Notes: generated by a model not told the origin, from the letters alone. A stretch of 64,000 nt of DNA from UBA9676 sp963730065 (GCA_963730065.1 CAVSQL010000014.1:496001-560000), one strand, 5' to 3'. Positions 25,311-33,880 are shown, counted from the stretch's first letter. A program made the numbers and translations.

Positions 25311-26195
25311 GTGGCGACCACGGTTGCCGTCGTCGCGGCGCTCAGCGCCGGTTTCTGCTTCGCGCTCGGCTCCCTGGTGCAGCAGGGAGTCGCCCGGCAG
25401 TCCGGCGACCAGGCGCTGCGCTTCGCGCTGCTGTGGCACCTGGTCCGGCAGCCACGCTGGGTCGCGGGCGTGGCGCTGGAGGCATTCTCGTTCGTCCTCC
25501 AGGGCGTGGCCCTCGCCTTCGGCCCGCTGGCGCTGGTGCAGCCGATCGCCGCCACCGATGTGCTGTTCGCGCTGCCCCTGATCGCGCGCCGGTCCGGGCG
25601 GCGGCTCACCCGGCGGGACATCACCGGCGCGCTGATCGTCACCGCCGGGATCGTCGTCTTCCTCGCGGTGTCCCCCCCGACCAGCGGGGAGAGCGCCCCG
25701 GCGATCAGCGCCTGGATCCCGGTGTTCGTGGCCGTGGGCGTCGTGGCCGGGGTGGCCGGGGTGGCCGGGCTCCGGGCGCGGGGCAAGCTCCGGGTCATCT
25801 GGCTGGCCGTGGCTGCCGGCGCCCTTTACGGGCTGCTCGACGCGCTGACCAAGAGCACCGTCGACCTGCTCTCCAACGTCGGCCTGGCGACCCTCGCGCA
25901 CTGGGAGCCGTACGCCATGCTGGTCGCGGGCGTGCTCGGCGCCCTGTTCGGCCAGAGCGCCTTCGGGGCGGGCGCGCTGTCGCTGAGCCTGCCGGTCATC
26001 GACACCCTGGAACCGGCCGCCGCGGTGATCATCGGCGCCACCGTGTTCGGTGAACAGCTCGCCTCTTCACCGCTCCAGCTCGGCTTCCAGCTGGCCGGGG
26101 GGGCCGCGGCGGTGGCCGGGATCGCGCTGCTCTCCCGCTCCCAGGTCGTGGAGGCCGAGACCCGGACGGCACCCGAGCCCGCCCACCGGGCCTGA
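25311..26195 (+). CDS. DMT-superfamily (EamA/NIPA-like) transporter
   Basis: This 294-residue protein has about nine membrane segments with a short N-terminal helix (VAVVAALSAGFCFALGSLVQQG) and a duplicated EamA-like layout. LVQPIAATDVLFALPL and LSLPVIDTLEPAAAVIIGATVFGEQL are the matching repeat ends. The style resembles the NIPA-like or permease branch of the drug/metabolite transporter superfamily. The GTG at 25311 has AAGGGAAGG upstream. Substrate is unknown and no pathway partner is adjacent. Confidence 0.8.
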   Translation: MATTVAVVAALSAGFCFALGSLVQQGVARQSGDQALRFALLWHLVRQPRWVAGVALEAFSFVLQGVALAFGPLALVQPIAATDVLFALPLIARRSGRRLTRRDITGALIVTAGIVVFLAVSPPTSGESAPAISAWIPVFVAVGVVAGVAGVAGLRARGKLRVIWLAVAAGALYGLLDALTKSTVDLLSNVGLATLAHWEPYAMLVAGVLGALFGQSAFGAGALSLSLPVIDTLEPAAAVIIGATVFGEQLASSPLQLGFQLAGGAAAVAGIALLSRSQVVEAETRTAPEPAHRA

Positions 26196-26407
26196 CGAAG
26201 CTCATGGCGGCCGGCCCAGGAACCGGCCAGGCGGTCGATGGCTGGCGCGCCGCGCCTACCCGGCGCCGTGGAAGGCGGCCACCGGGTCGCCGCCCAGGTG
26301 GTCAGCCGACTGGCTCACCTCCATCGTCATGATCGTGAACCGGGCGGAACCGGTGGCCGCGACGGCGCGTCGAAGCGGTGATCACCCCAACGGCCAGGAG
26401 GCCCGCC

Positions 26408-27187
26408 ATGCCGGTCACGTTCACACCCGCCCAGCGAGGGCTGGCCGCTGGCGCCGCCGCCGCGGCCCTGCTGATCGGCGCCTTCGCCGCCCGGACCACC
26501 CAGGGCGGTGGCGCCGCGCCGGCTACGGCCGGCGGCCGCACCCTGGCGATGCAGGCCGCTACCGTGGCCGGCGGGAGGATCACCGTCACCGGTACCGGCG
26601 TGATATCGGGCACCCCGGATCAGCTGACGCTGTCCATGGGCGTGCAGACGGACGGCTCCTCGGTCGGCGCCGCGCTGCAGCAGGCCAACCGGGCGGCCCG
26701 CGCGGTCACCAGGACGCTGACCAGGACCGGGGTGCGGCACTCCGACATCCAGACCTCCGGCCTGTCGATCCAGCCGGACTACACCGGCAGCTCCGCCCAG
26801 CCGACCGGGTACGCGGTCGGCGAGTCGATCGAGGTCACGCTGCGCACGCTGGGGACCGCGGGCACCCAGATCAGCGACGCCGTGCGGGCCGGCGGCAACG
26901 CCATCGTGGTGGACGGCGTGTCGCTCAGCCTGAGCGACACCGGTGCCCTGCTCGCCGCCGCCCGGGGCCGGGCGGCGGCGGACGCTCGGGCCAAGGCGGC
27001 CCAGTACGCGAAGGGGCTCGGCGCGTCACTCGGGCCGCTGCTGAGCATGTCCGAGCAGAGCCCGGCGCCGCCGCCGGTGTTCGTCCCCGGCGCCGCCCGG
27101 CCGGCGGCCACCCCCTCGCCGGTGCCGGTCTCGCCAGGCCGGCAGCCGCTGACCGTCACTGTCACCGCCGTGTTCGCACTGGCCTGA
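26408..27187 (+). CDS. secreted or membrane-anchored SIMPL (DUF541) domain protein
   Basis: The ATG at 26408 follows AGGAGG at 26394-26399 and starts a 259-residue protein with an N-terminal hydrophobic segment (about 12-28) that acts as a signal or anchor. The SIMPL domain covers about 55-225: ITVTGTGVISGTPDQLTLSMGVQ, a middle DIQTSGLSIQPDY, the conserved YAVGESIEVTLRTL, and AAARGRAAADARAKAAQYAKGLG. Family members (e.g. BP26) form channel-like oligomers of unclear function. The Pro-rich tail is low complexity. Confidence 0.85.
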   Translation: MPVTFTPAQRGLAAGAAAAALLIGAFAARTTQGGGAAPATAGGRTLAMQAATVAGGRITVTGTGVISGTPDQLTLSMGVQTDGSSVGAALQQANRAARAVTRTLTRTGVRHSDIQTSGLSIQPDYTGSSAQPTGYAVGESIEVTLRTLGTAGTQISDAVRAGGNAIVVDGVSLSLSDTGALLAAARGRAAADARAKAAQYAKGLGASLGPLLSMSEQSPAPPPVFVPGAARPAATPSPVPVSPGRQPLTVTVTAVFALA

Positions 27188-27207
27188 TCACGTCCCAGCC
27201 GGTGGGT

Positions 27208-27225
27208 GGCGCCCGGCCGGGCGCC
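27208..27225 (+). terminator. palindromic stem-loop after the SIMPL gene
   Basis: GGCGCCCGG at 27208-27216 is followed at once by its complement CCGGGCGCC (27217-27225). The RNA would form a strong hairpin with a few loop bases taken from the centre. It lies between the SIMPL stop and the trp leader and probably ends the upstream transcript. Confidence 0.5.
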
Positions 27226-27241
27226 CCGGTAGGCTCGCGCC

Positions 27242-27283
27242 ATGCGAGCCAGCAATCACCTCCAGTGGTGGCGCCGCCGGTAG
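27242..27283 (+). CDS. trpL: trp operon leader peptide
   Basis: The 13-codon frame ATG...TAG encodes MRASNHLQWWRRR, with tandem Trp codons at 27266-27271. It lies 103 bp upstream of the fused anthranilate synthase gene. Short leaders with consecutive Trp codons are the sensors of ribosome-mediated attenuation of trp genes in enterobacteria, rhizobia, Streptomyces and Corynebacterium. No Shine-Dalgarno is obvious upstream of the ATG, so translation may be leaderless or weak. Confidence 0.75.
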   Translation: MRASNHLQWWRRR

Positions 27284-27344
27284 GCGGCCACTGGCTCGCG
27301 CGCAGCGCACATCCAGGAGCGATCGCCCGGCAGCGGCGGTCGCT
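27244..27344 (+). promoter_or_regulatory. transcription attenuator of trpE(G)
   Basis: Two mutually exclusive structures involve the leader frame. GCGAGCCAG (27244-27252) pairs perfectly with CTGGCTCGC (27291-27299), while CCAGTGG (27262-27268, covering a Trp codon) pairs with CCACTGG (27288-27294), extended by CCGCC/GGCGG. A third stem follows at 27318-27344 (10 bp, one wobble, 7-base loop), a terminator-like hairpin without a T tract. A ribosome stalled at the Trp codons would disrupt the second structure and favour a different fold. Whether the last hairpin terminates transcription is not proven. Confidence 0.65.
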
Positions 27345-27385
27345 TCTGACGCTCGCCGGCCGGGCCCTTCACCCAGGGAGCACAG

Positions 27386-29650
27386 GTGGACCCGGCAGCA
27401 GAGGTTAACCACGCCGGCGCGGCAGGCGCCGCCGTGACGCATACCGTGACCGCGGGCGGGGTGCGGGTCACCCGGACCGCTGAGCCGTTCGACGAACAGG
27501 TCCTGGGGACCATCTGCACGCAGGTGGAACGGGCGCGCGGCGGGGTGCTCAGCTCCGGCATGGAGTACCCGGGCCGCTACAGCCGCTGGCACATGGCCTA
27601 CGTGAATCCCTGCGCCGAGCTCGTCGCCCATGGCCGCCGGATCAGCGCCCGGGCGCTCAACGCCCGGGGCGAGGTGCTGCTCCCGGTGCTCGGCGCGGCC
27701 CTGCTGCGGGTGGGTGAGCCCGTCCCGGCCGCCAGTCCCGGCGCGGGCCGCCGGGCGGCGGGAGAGGTCGAGGTGGCGGTGCCCGAGCCCGCTGGCGTGC
27801 TGGCCGAGGAGGACCGGAGCCGCCGGCCCACCGTCTTCTCCGCCCTGCGGGAGGTGGTCGCGGCCATGGCCGGCGACGATCCGCACCTGGGGCTGTACGG
27901 TGCGTTCGGCTACGACCTGGCGTTCCAGTTCGAGCCGGTCGCGCTGCGTCACGAACGGCCCGGCGGGCAGCGCGATCTGGTCCTGCACCTGCCCGACGAG
28001 CTCTACGTGCTCGACCGCAAGCGCGAAACGGCCGTCCGGTACCGGTACGACTTCACGGTGGCGGGCGTATCCACCACCGGCCTGCCCCGCCGGACACCCC
28101 CCGCGCCCGCCTGCGACGCCGCCACGCCCGCCGGGCCGCTCCCGCCCGGCCCGGAGCCGGGCTCCTATGCCCGCATCGTCGAGCGGGCCCGGGAGCGGTT
28201 CGCCCGTGGCGACCTGTTCGAGGTCGTGCCCAGCCACGCCTTCCACGCACCGTGCGCTTCCCCGGCCGCCTTCTACCAGCGGCTGCGGCGGCGCAACCCA
28301 GCTCCCTACGAGTTCTTCTTCAACCTCGGCGAGGGGGAGTGCCTGGTCGGCGCGTCGCCCGAGATGTATGTGCGGGTCAGCGGCGACCGGGTGGAGACCT
28401 GCCCGATCTCCGGCACGATCCGGCGGGGCGACGACCCGCTGGAGGACGCCGCCAACATCCGTGCCCTGCTCGACTCGGCCAAGGATGAGTCGGAGCTGAC
28501 CATGTGCACCGACGTGGACCGCAACGACAAGTCGCGGGTGTGCGTGCCGGGCAGCGTGCGGGTGATCGGCCGCCGGCAGATCGAGATGTACAGCCGCCTG
28601 ATCCACACGGTCGACCACATCGAGGGCCGGCTGCGGCCCGGGCTCGATGCCCTGGACGCGTTCCTCACCCACATGTGGGCGGTGACGGTCACCGGCGCGC
28701 CCAAGACCTGGGCGATGCAGTTCATCGAGGACCACGAGCGGGCGCCGCGCCGCTGGTACGGCGGCGCGGTCGGCTGGATCGGGTTCGACGGCGGCATGAA
28801 CACCGGCCTCACCCTGCGCACGGCTCACATCAGGAACGGGATTGCCATGGTCCGGGTGGGCGCGACGCTGCTGTTCGACTCCGATCCGCTGGCTGAGGAG
28901 CGTGAGACCGAGCTGAAGGCGCGCGCCCTGCTCGAAACGCTGGCCGACGGGGCGGCCGCGGCCCAGGAAACCGCCGCCGCGCCCCCGGCCGCGTCCGCCG
29001 GGGGGACGGCCCCGCTACCGGGCGAGGGCATGCGGGTGCTGCTGGTGGACCACCAGGATTCGTTCGTGCACACGCTGGCCGGCTACTTCCGCGAGCAGGG
29101 AGCGCAGGTGCGAACCCTGCGCGCTGGCCTGCCCCTGACGGCGCTGGACGAGTTCGGCCCGGACCTGGTGGTGCTGTCGCCCGGGCCGGGCCGCCCCACC
29201 GACTTCGCCTGCGCCGCGCTGCTGGCCCAGCTGGACCTGCGGGGGCTGCCCGCCTTCGGTGTGTGCCTGGGCCTGCAAGCGATGGTGGAGTACGCGGGCG
29301 GCGAGCTGGCGCTGCTCGGCGAGCCGGCGCACGGCAAGCCCGGCACCGTGGTGCGGACCCGGCCGGACGGGCCCGGCGCGGGCCTGCTGGCGGGGCTGCC
29401 GGCCAGCTTCACCGCCGCCCGGTATCACTCGCTGTACGCGATGCCGCAGCAGGTCAAGGGCGGATTCGAGGTGACGGCGGTGACCGCGGACCAGGTCGTG
29501 ATGGCGATCGAGGACGCCGCGGCCGGCCGGTGGGCGGTGCAGTTCCATCCGGAGTCGATCCTGACCGCGGGGGGCGGCGTCGGCCATCAGGTCGTCGCCA
29601 ACGTGCTGCGGCTGTGCCGCGCCCGGGCTGGGTGCCAGCTGGTGACCTGA
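27386..29650 (+). CDS. trpE(G): fused anthranilate synthase TrpE(G), rhizobial type
   Basis: The 754-residue protein joins a chorismate-binding TrpE domain (to about 520) to a glutamine amidotransferase (about 545-750). The TrpE part has CPISGTIRRGDDPLED, KDESELTMCTDVDRNDKSRVC and RQIEMYSRLIHTVDHIEG, a set typical of the fused TrpE(G) of rhizobia. The amidotransferase has LLVDHQDSFVHTLAGYF, nucleophile Cys in GVCLGLQAM, and FHPES. It makes anthranilate from chorismate and glutamine for tryptophan or a secondary metabolite. The leader with Trp codons upstream indicates tryptophan-responsive control. GTG start, GGGAG at 27374. No other trp gene follows. Confidence 0.93.
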   Translation: MDPAAEVNHAGAAGAAVTHTVTAGGVRVTRTAEPFDEQVLGTICTQVERARGGVLSSGMEYPGRYSRWHMAYVNPCAELVAHGRRISARALNARGEVLLPVLGAALLRVGEPVPAASPGAGRRAAGEVEVAVPEPAGVLAEEDRSRRPTVFSALREVVAAMAGDDPHLGLYGAFGYDLAFQFEPVALRHERPGGQRDLVLHLPDELYVLDRKRETAVRYRYDFTVAGVSTTGLPRRTPPAPACDAATPAGPLPPGPEPGSYARIVERARERFARGDLFEVVPSHAFHAPCASPAAFYQRLRRRNPAPYEFFFNLGEGECLVGASPEMYVRVSGDRVETCPISGTIRRGDDPLEDAANIRALLDSAKDESELTMCTDVDRNDKSRVCVPGSVRVIGRRQIEMYSRLIHTVDHIEGRLRPGLDALDAFLTHMWAVTVTGAPKTWAMQFIEDHERAPRRWYGGAVGWIGFDGGMNTGLTLRTAHIRNGIAMVRVGATLLFDSDPLAEERETELKARALLETLADGAAAAQETAAAPPAASAGGTAPLPGEGMRVLLVDHQDSFVHTLAGYFREQGAQVRTLRAGLPLTALDEFGPDLVVLSPGPGRPTDFACAALLAQLDLRGLPAFGVCLGLQAMVEYAGGELALLGEPAHGKPGTVVRTRPDGPGAGLLAGLPASFTAARYHSLYAMPQQVKGGFEVTAVTADQVVMAIEDAAAGRWAVQFHPESILTAGGGVGHQVVANVLRLCRARAGCQLVT

Positions 29651-29759
29651 GGCCGCGCCCGGCCCCAACGGTGGCTATGCCGAACGTGCTGCGCCCCGCT
29701 GTCCGTGTCGGCCGGTATGGTGCCGTGCCAGGGAACATCCAGCCCGAGGAGGATCGCCT

Positions 29760-30656
29760 GTGCGGTATCTTCCCCCCGGAGCGCGCGAACCGGATCCGCA
29801 GTACCGGCAGCTGCTCGAGCGCATCCTCGCCGCCGGTGTGCCGGTGCCCACCCGCCAGGGGCCCGCCGCCCTCACCCTGATGCAGCAGACGATGCGCTTC
29901 GACCTGGCCAACGGCTTCCCGGTGATCACCGAGCGGAGCGTGCGGTCGTTCTGGCGCAAGCCGATCGGCGAGCTGTGCGCCTTCATCAACGGCGCGACCA
30001 CCCTGGACGAGCTGGCCGACTTCGGCTGCGACTGGTGGGGGGCGTGGGCCACCCCGCAGAAGACGTCGTCGCGCGGCCTGCCGCCCGGCCACCTCGGGCC
30101 CGGTTCCTACGGCGGGGCGTTCCGGCATTTCCCGGAGGCCGACGGCGGCGAGTTCGACCAGTTCGCCCACCTGGTGGAGCAGATCAGGGAGCTGCCAGCC
30201 GACCGCACCCATTTCGTTTCCCCGTGGATCCCGCAGTACCAGGTCCGGGGCCGCGGCAAGACCCCGCGCACGACGATCGCGCCCTGCCACGGCTGGGTGC
30301 ATGTCCGGGTCATCGGCGGCGGCCTGCACCTGCACATGTTCCAGCGGTCGGGCGACGTGCCGGTCGGCGTGCCGGCCAACATGATCCAGTACGCGGCGCT
30401 GCTGCTCATGCTCGAGCAGCTCACCGGGATCACGGCGGCCGTCTACTACCACACCATCTCCGACGCCCACATCTACCAGGACCAGGTGGACAGCGTGAAG
30501 GTGATGCTGGGCCGGCCGGCCCGCAGGCTGCCCACTGTGGTCCTGACCGAGGCGGGCGGGCAGGTAAGCGACATCCACGACTTCCGGGCCGAGCATTTCG
30601 CGCTGAGCGACTACGAGCCGCACCCGGCGATTTCGTCGATCCCGGTCGCCCCATGA
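29760..30656 (+). CDS. diverged thymidylate synthase-family protein
   Basis: The 298-residue product keeps the thymidylate synthase core: Glu in PIGELCAFINGATT, the nucleophile in IAPCHGWVHVRV (Cys about 181), the phosphate-site QRSGDVPVGVPANMIQYA (Arg and Asn retained), and DAHIYQDQVDSVKVML. It departs from ordinary ThyA at several points: an insertion around WATPQKTSSRGLPPGHLG, VSPWIPQYQ for the usual SAWNP region, and GWVH after the catalytic PCH. It may act on dUMP, or on another pyrimidine nucleotide as nucleoside-antibiotic homologues such as PolB do. GTG start with GAGGAGG upstream. The HIT gene follows after 31 bp. Confidence 0.8.
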   Translation: MRYLPPGAREPDPQYRQLLERILAAGVPVPTRQGPAALTLMQQTMRFDLANGFPVITERSVRSFWRKPIGELCAFINGATTLDELADFGCDWWGAWATPQKTSSRGLPPGHLGPGSYGGAFRHFPEADGGEFDQFAHLVEQIRELPADRTHFVSPWIPQYQVRGRGKTPRTTIAPCHGWVHVRVIGGGLHLHMFQRSGDVPVGVPANMIQYAALLLMLEQLTGITAAVYYHTISDAHIYQDQVDSVKVMLGRPARRLPTVVLTEAGGQVSDIHDFRAEHFALSDYEPHPAISSIPVAP

Positions 30657-30687
30657 CCGGGTTCCCGGGCGGCCGGCGGGTCACGCG

Positions 30688-31155
30688 GTGACGTTCTACT
30701 GCTTCGGCAACGCCCGGACCACCGACCAGCTCGCCGAGATGCGCCGCCTCGACGCCGCGGGCATCTGCCTGTTCTGCCCGGACGGGCTCTCCGGCCAGCA
30801 GATCCTGTTCCGGACCCGGCACTGGTCCGTCACCCCGAACGAGTACCCCTACGCCGGGACCAGCCTGCACCTGCTCCTGGTCCCGGACCAGCACGCGGGC
30901 GACCTGCTGGACCTGTCCGAGGAGGTCCGGCAGGACTTCTGGGAGGCGCTGGGCGCGGTGGCCCGCGACCACCGGCTGAGCTATTACGGCCTGGGTGTGC
31001 GCAACGGCGACTGCCGGTACACCGGGGCCACCATCGGCCATGTGCACGCCCACGTCCTGGTCGGGGACGCCGACGCCGCCGACGCCCCGCCGGTGCGGAT
31101 GCGGTTCAGCGCCCGGCCGGGCCGCCCGGATGGGTATCGACCCAGATCAGCCTGA
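30688..31155 (+). CDS. HIT-superfamily nucleotide hydrolase/transferase-like protein
   Basis: This 155-residue protein has the histidine-triad signature GATIGHVHAHVLVGD (H-x-H-x-H, about 115-129) and an N-terminal CLFCPDG possibly binding zinc. TRHWSVTPNEYPYAGTSLHLLLVPDQH matches the substrate-binding sheet of HIT/GalT-like enzymes that act on nucleoside phosphoryl bonds. It lies 31 bp behind the thymidylate synthase-like gene on the same strand. The 3' end overlaps the convergent deaminase gene by 50 bp. Substrate unknown. Confidence 0.8.
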   Translation: MTFYCFGNARTTDQLAEMRRLDAAGICLFCPDGLSGQQILFRTRHWSVTPNEYPYAGTSLHLLLVPDQHAGDLLDLSEEVRQDFWEALGAVARDHRLSYYGLGVRNGDCRYTGATIGHVHAHVLVGDADAADAPPVRMRFSARPGRPDGYRPRSA

Positions 31156-31966
31156 CTCCCGCGGCCCGCAGCACCTGCTCACCATCGAGCACGGAATACT
31201 GCCCGGCGAAGTAGCACCGCCCGAACCCGGCTTCCGCCACCAGGCGCGCACACGCCGGGCACGGGAACGTGGTGGTGTACAGGTCGGCGCCGGCCAGGCT
31301 CAGGCCGTCTCGGGCCGCCCGCGCGATCAGGGCCGCTTCCGCGTGGATGGCGGTGGACAGATCGGCCCGCACACCGCGCGCGAAGCCGTCGCGCGGGTCG
31401 CCGTTCAGATAGGGCGCGTACTCGGAGGGGCGGTGCTGGTTCCAGGCGCAGCCGATCAGCTCGCCGTCCCGGGCGGCGACCGCCCCCACCTGGCGCCACC
31501 AGTCCGAGCTGCGCCGGGCGGCCGCCGCGGCGGTGCCGATCAGCTCCCGGGGGAGTTCCGCGGCGCTGATCTCGCCGTCGAAGGCGACCGGGGCCTGGGC
31601 CGCCGCCCACTCCCGGTCCCAGCGCAGGAACGTGCGGTCGAAGACCACCGACCGGCCCTCGCCGAGGTCCAGCTGCCGGGCCAGGTCGCGGGTGATCTCC
31701 TCGTCGGGCATGACGATGTCGTCGCCGGTGAGGGCACCGGGCAGGTCCGGCGGCTCGATCACCCGGATCGTGGCCCGCGGCGCGGCGAGCCGCAGGTAAC
31801 CCGCGGCCCGCTCCGGCGGCAGCGCCCGGATGTCCTTGGCCAGGCTGGGATACGCCTGCCGGAAGCCGCGGCCCAGGAGCAGGATCTCGTCCGCGTCGCC
31901 GTGGCGGCTGAGGAAGTCCTCATAGCCGGCGTGGAGCACCGGCAGGTAGAGCAGGACCTGCTTCAC
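31106..31966 (-). CDS. protein with C-terminal cytidine/dCMP deaminase-like domain
   Basis: From the GTG at 31966 the product is 286 residues. Residues about 130-275 form a zinc-dependent deaminase domain with IHAEAALIARAA (His-Ala-Glu) and FPCPACARLVAEAG (PCxxC). The N-terminal 120 residues (VKQVLLYLPVLHAGYEDFLSRHGDADEILLLGRGF...) are a separate domain I do not recognise, possibly nucleotide-binding. The start overlaps the stop of the upstream nucleotidyltransferase in GTGA, so the two are coupled. A role in pyrimidine nucleotide modification fits the thymidylate synthase-like gene opposite, but this is inference. Confidence 0.8.
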   Translation of the reverse strand: MKQVLLYLPVLHAGYEDFLSRHGDADEILLLGRGFRQAYPSLAKDIRALPPERAAGYLRLAAPRATIRVIEPPDLPGALTGDDIVMPDEEITRDLARQLDLGEGRSVVFDRTFLRWDREWAAAQAPVAFDGEISAAELPRELIGTAAAAARRSSDWWRQVGAVAARDGELIGCAWNQHRPSEYAPYLNGDPRDGFARGVRADLSTAIHAEAALIARAARDGLSLAGADLYTTTFPCPACARLVAEAGFGRCYFAGQYSVLDGEQVLRAAGVRLIWVDTHPGGPAGR

Positions 31967-32634
31967 CCGGGCGCCTGGCCGGTGCCCGGGTCGTCGGGTT
32001 CGGGCAGGCCGAGCTGGATCCGGCGGAGCCGGGCCGACGTGCTCACCATCGCCATCCGCTCCAGCACCTCCACCCGGCCGCAGTAGCACTCCTCCAGCTC
32101 GGTGATCTCACCGGGCGTGTAGGTGTCGGCGGTCGCCACGAGCACATCGGGATGGGTCGCCTTGATCAGGCCCCAGTGCTCATGGTTGAGGTCCTTGAGC
32201 GTGACCAGCCCCACCCCCCGCTGGTGGGTCACCATCCGGAGCCGTTCCATCTCCGGGACGGCGGGACGGTGCGGCCCCTTGCGCGCCCGGATCTTCGCGT
32301 CGCTGTCGAGCCCCACGATCAGGAAGTCGCCGAACCGCCGGGCGGCCTCCAGGTACATGGAGTGGCCCTCGTGGATGATGTCGAAGGAGCCGCTGGTCAG
32401 GACGACCTTGAGCCCGAGCGTGCGCAGGGCCTGGACGATGGCGGTGATCCGCTGGTAGTCCGGCACGAACCGCAGCTCGAAATTCGAGGCGTCGGCGAAC
32501 AGCCCGCTGTTGACCAGGGCCAGCGTTCCGGGTGGCACGTCGGGCCGGGCGGTGTCCGGGGTGGCCGCCCGGCTGGGGTCCGGCGCGGGCAGATCCAGCC
32601 CATCCCGTACCAGCGCGTCGCGCACCTTCGACAT
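31963..32634 (-). CDS. cytidylyltransferase-fold nucleotidyltransferase (RfaE/TagD-like)
   Basis: Residues about 75-210 of this 223-residue protein hold the nucleotidyltransferase fold: LTSGSFDIIHEGHSMYLEAARRFGDFLIVGLDSD (GxFDxxHxGH, about 80-113) and the distal MVSTSARLRRI (ISTSxxR). This layout is shared by TagD, RfaE C-domain and FAD-synthase-like enzymes that link a nucleotide to a sugar phosphate or alcohol phosphate. The N-terminal 60 residues are unusual, with a VNSGLFADASNFELRFVPDY segment of unknown role. ATG 32634 is preferred; an upstream frame to 32691 lacks family features. It is coupled to the deaminase gene. Confidence 0.8.
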   Translation of the reverse strand: MSKVRDALVRDGLDLPAPDPSRAATPDTARPDVPPGTLALVNSGLFADASNFELRFVPDYQRITAIVQALRTLGLKVVLTSGSFDIIHEGHSMYLEAARRFGDFLIVGLDSDAKIRARKGPHRPAVPEMERLRMVTHQRGVGLVTLKDLNHEHWGLIKATHPDVLVATADTYTPGEITELEECYCGRVEVLERMAMVSTSARLRRIQLGLPEPDDPGTGQAPG

Positions 32635-32687
32635 GGGCGCCCTCTCACTCGCCGGCGCACCCCTCAGCCACCTGCCCACCGGCCCGA

Positions 32688-33236
32688 TCATAGCGGGCCG
32701 GCCCCGGCCGAGCGGCCAGCCGCGGGCGCCACCAGGGCCGGCCTAGGCCATCCCGGCCGGTACAGCAGCAGGCCCATCACGATTGAGTCCCACAGCTCAC
32801 CACTGGCCCGCCGGTACTGCTTGACCCGCCGGCCTTCCTCGATGAAGCCGCACTTGCGGTACAGGGCGATCGCGCCCGTATTGTGCGCGAATACCTCGAG
32901 GCAGAGCTTGTGCAGCCCCTGGCCGCGGGCCCAGCCGATCGCCGCCTGCACCAGCGCCGAACCGACCCCACGGCCCCGCCAGCCGCGGTCGACCAGCATC
33001 CCGAACTCGCCGAAACCGAACCGGCTGACCTCGACGTGGATCAGCCCGATGATCTGGTCACCGGCCACGGCGACGACCGACCCGGCGGCGCTGCGCGCGA
33101 ACAGCGCGGCGCGCTCATCGACGTCGACCGGCGGCTCGCTCGCGATCCCGTCACGCTCCTCGGCCACGGCCGCGAAGATCTCCGCCATCGCCCGCGCATC
33201 GGCCGCCGACGCCGGCCTCACCACGAACTGTGCCAC
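32688..33236 (-). CDS. GNAT-family N-acetyltransferase
   Basis: The 182-residue protein has the acetyl-CoA motif A FGMLVDRGWRGRGVGSALVQAAIGWARGQG (Q/RxxGxG/A, about 76-105) and the C-terminal AHNTGAIALYRKCGFIEEGRRVKQYRR typical of RimI/RimL-like enzymes. The acceptor is not predictable. GTG start with GGGAGC upstream. It ends 53 bp before the nucleotidyltransferase start and may be in the same transcript. Confidence 0.88.
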   Translation of the reverse strand: MAQFVVRPASAADARAMAEIFAAVAEERDGIASEPPVDVDERAALFARSAAGSVVAVAGDQIIGLIHVEVSRFGFGEFGMLVDRGWRGRGVGSALVQAAIGWARGQGLHKLCLEVFAHNTGAIALYRKCGFIEEGRRVKQYRRASGELWDSIVMGLLLYRPGWPRPALVAPAAGRSAGAGPL

Positions 33237-33286
33237 TGGCCCATGCTCCCATCCGCCAGCACGAGGAGCTCAGCTCCCTTCGGTGG

Positions 33287-33880
33287 TCAGATGCCCGGCC
33301 CGGGGCCGGGCCGGCCGGGGAACTTGCCGGCCGTGGGCGGCGTCCACCGCTCCATCGCGTCCAGCAGGCGCCCCGCGTCGGTGTCGGCCAGCACCATGGC
33401 ACGATGCTCGGCCCGGACGAACCGCTCGGTGACGGCGTGGTCGAGAAACGCCAGCAGCCGACCGTAGTAGCCGGCCACGTCCAGCAGCCCGCACGGCTTG
33501 GACTGCAGGCCCAGCTGTGACCAGGTCAGGATCTCGGCGAACTCCTCGAGCGTCCCGAAGCCGCCGGGCAGGGCGACGAAGCCATCGGACAGCTCGGCCA
33601 TCATCGCCTTCCGCTCGTGCATCGAGCCGGTGACCCGAAGCTCGGACAGGCCGCGGTGGGCGACCTCGCGGTCCATGAGATGCTGCGGGATAACGCCGAT
33701 CACCTCACCGCCGGTGGCGAGCGCCGCGTCGGCCACCGCCGCCATCAGCCCGACGCCACCACCGCCGTAGACGATCCGCAGGCCGCGCCGGGCCAGAGCA
33801 CGGCCGAGGGCCGCAGCAGCGGCGGCGTACTCCGGGCGCGCACCCGGGCTCGAGCCGCTGAACACACAGATGCTTCTCAC
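33287..33880 (-). CDS. LOG-family cytokinin-type nucleoside 5'-monophosphate phosphoribohydrolase
   Basis: The 197-residue Rossmann-like protein carries ICVFSGSSPGARPEY at the start, MHERKAMMAELSDGFVALPGGFGTLEEFAEILTWSQLG (PGGxGTxxE, about 89-126), the catalytic/substrate signature of LOG proteins. These release a free base from nucleoside 5'-monophosphates; many bacterial members were once annotated as lysine decarboxylases. It lies 50 bp upstream of the GNAT gene on the same strand and is another nucleotide-related gene of this region. Confidence 0.92.
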   Translation of the reverse strand: MRSICVFSGSSPGARPEYAAAAAALGRALARRGLRIVYGGGGVGLMAAVADAALATGGEVIGVIPQHLMDREVAHRGLSELRVTGSMHERKAMMAELSDGFVALPGGFGTLEEFAEILTWSQLGLQSKPCGLLDVAGYYGRLLAFLDHAVTERFVRAEHRAMVLADTDAGRLLDAMERWTPPTAGKFPGRPGPGPGI

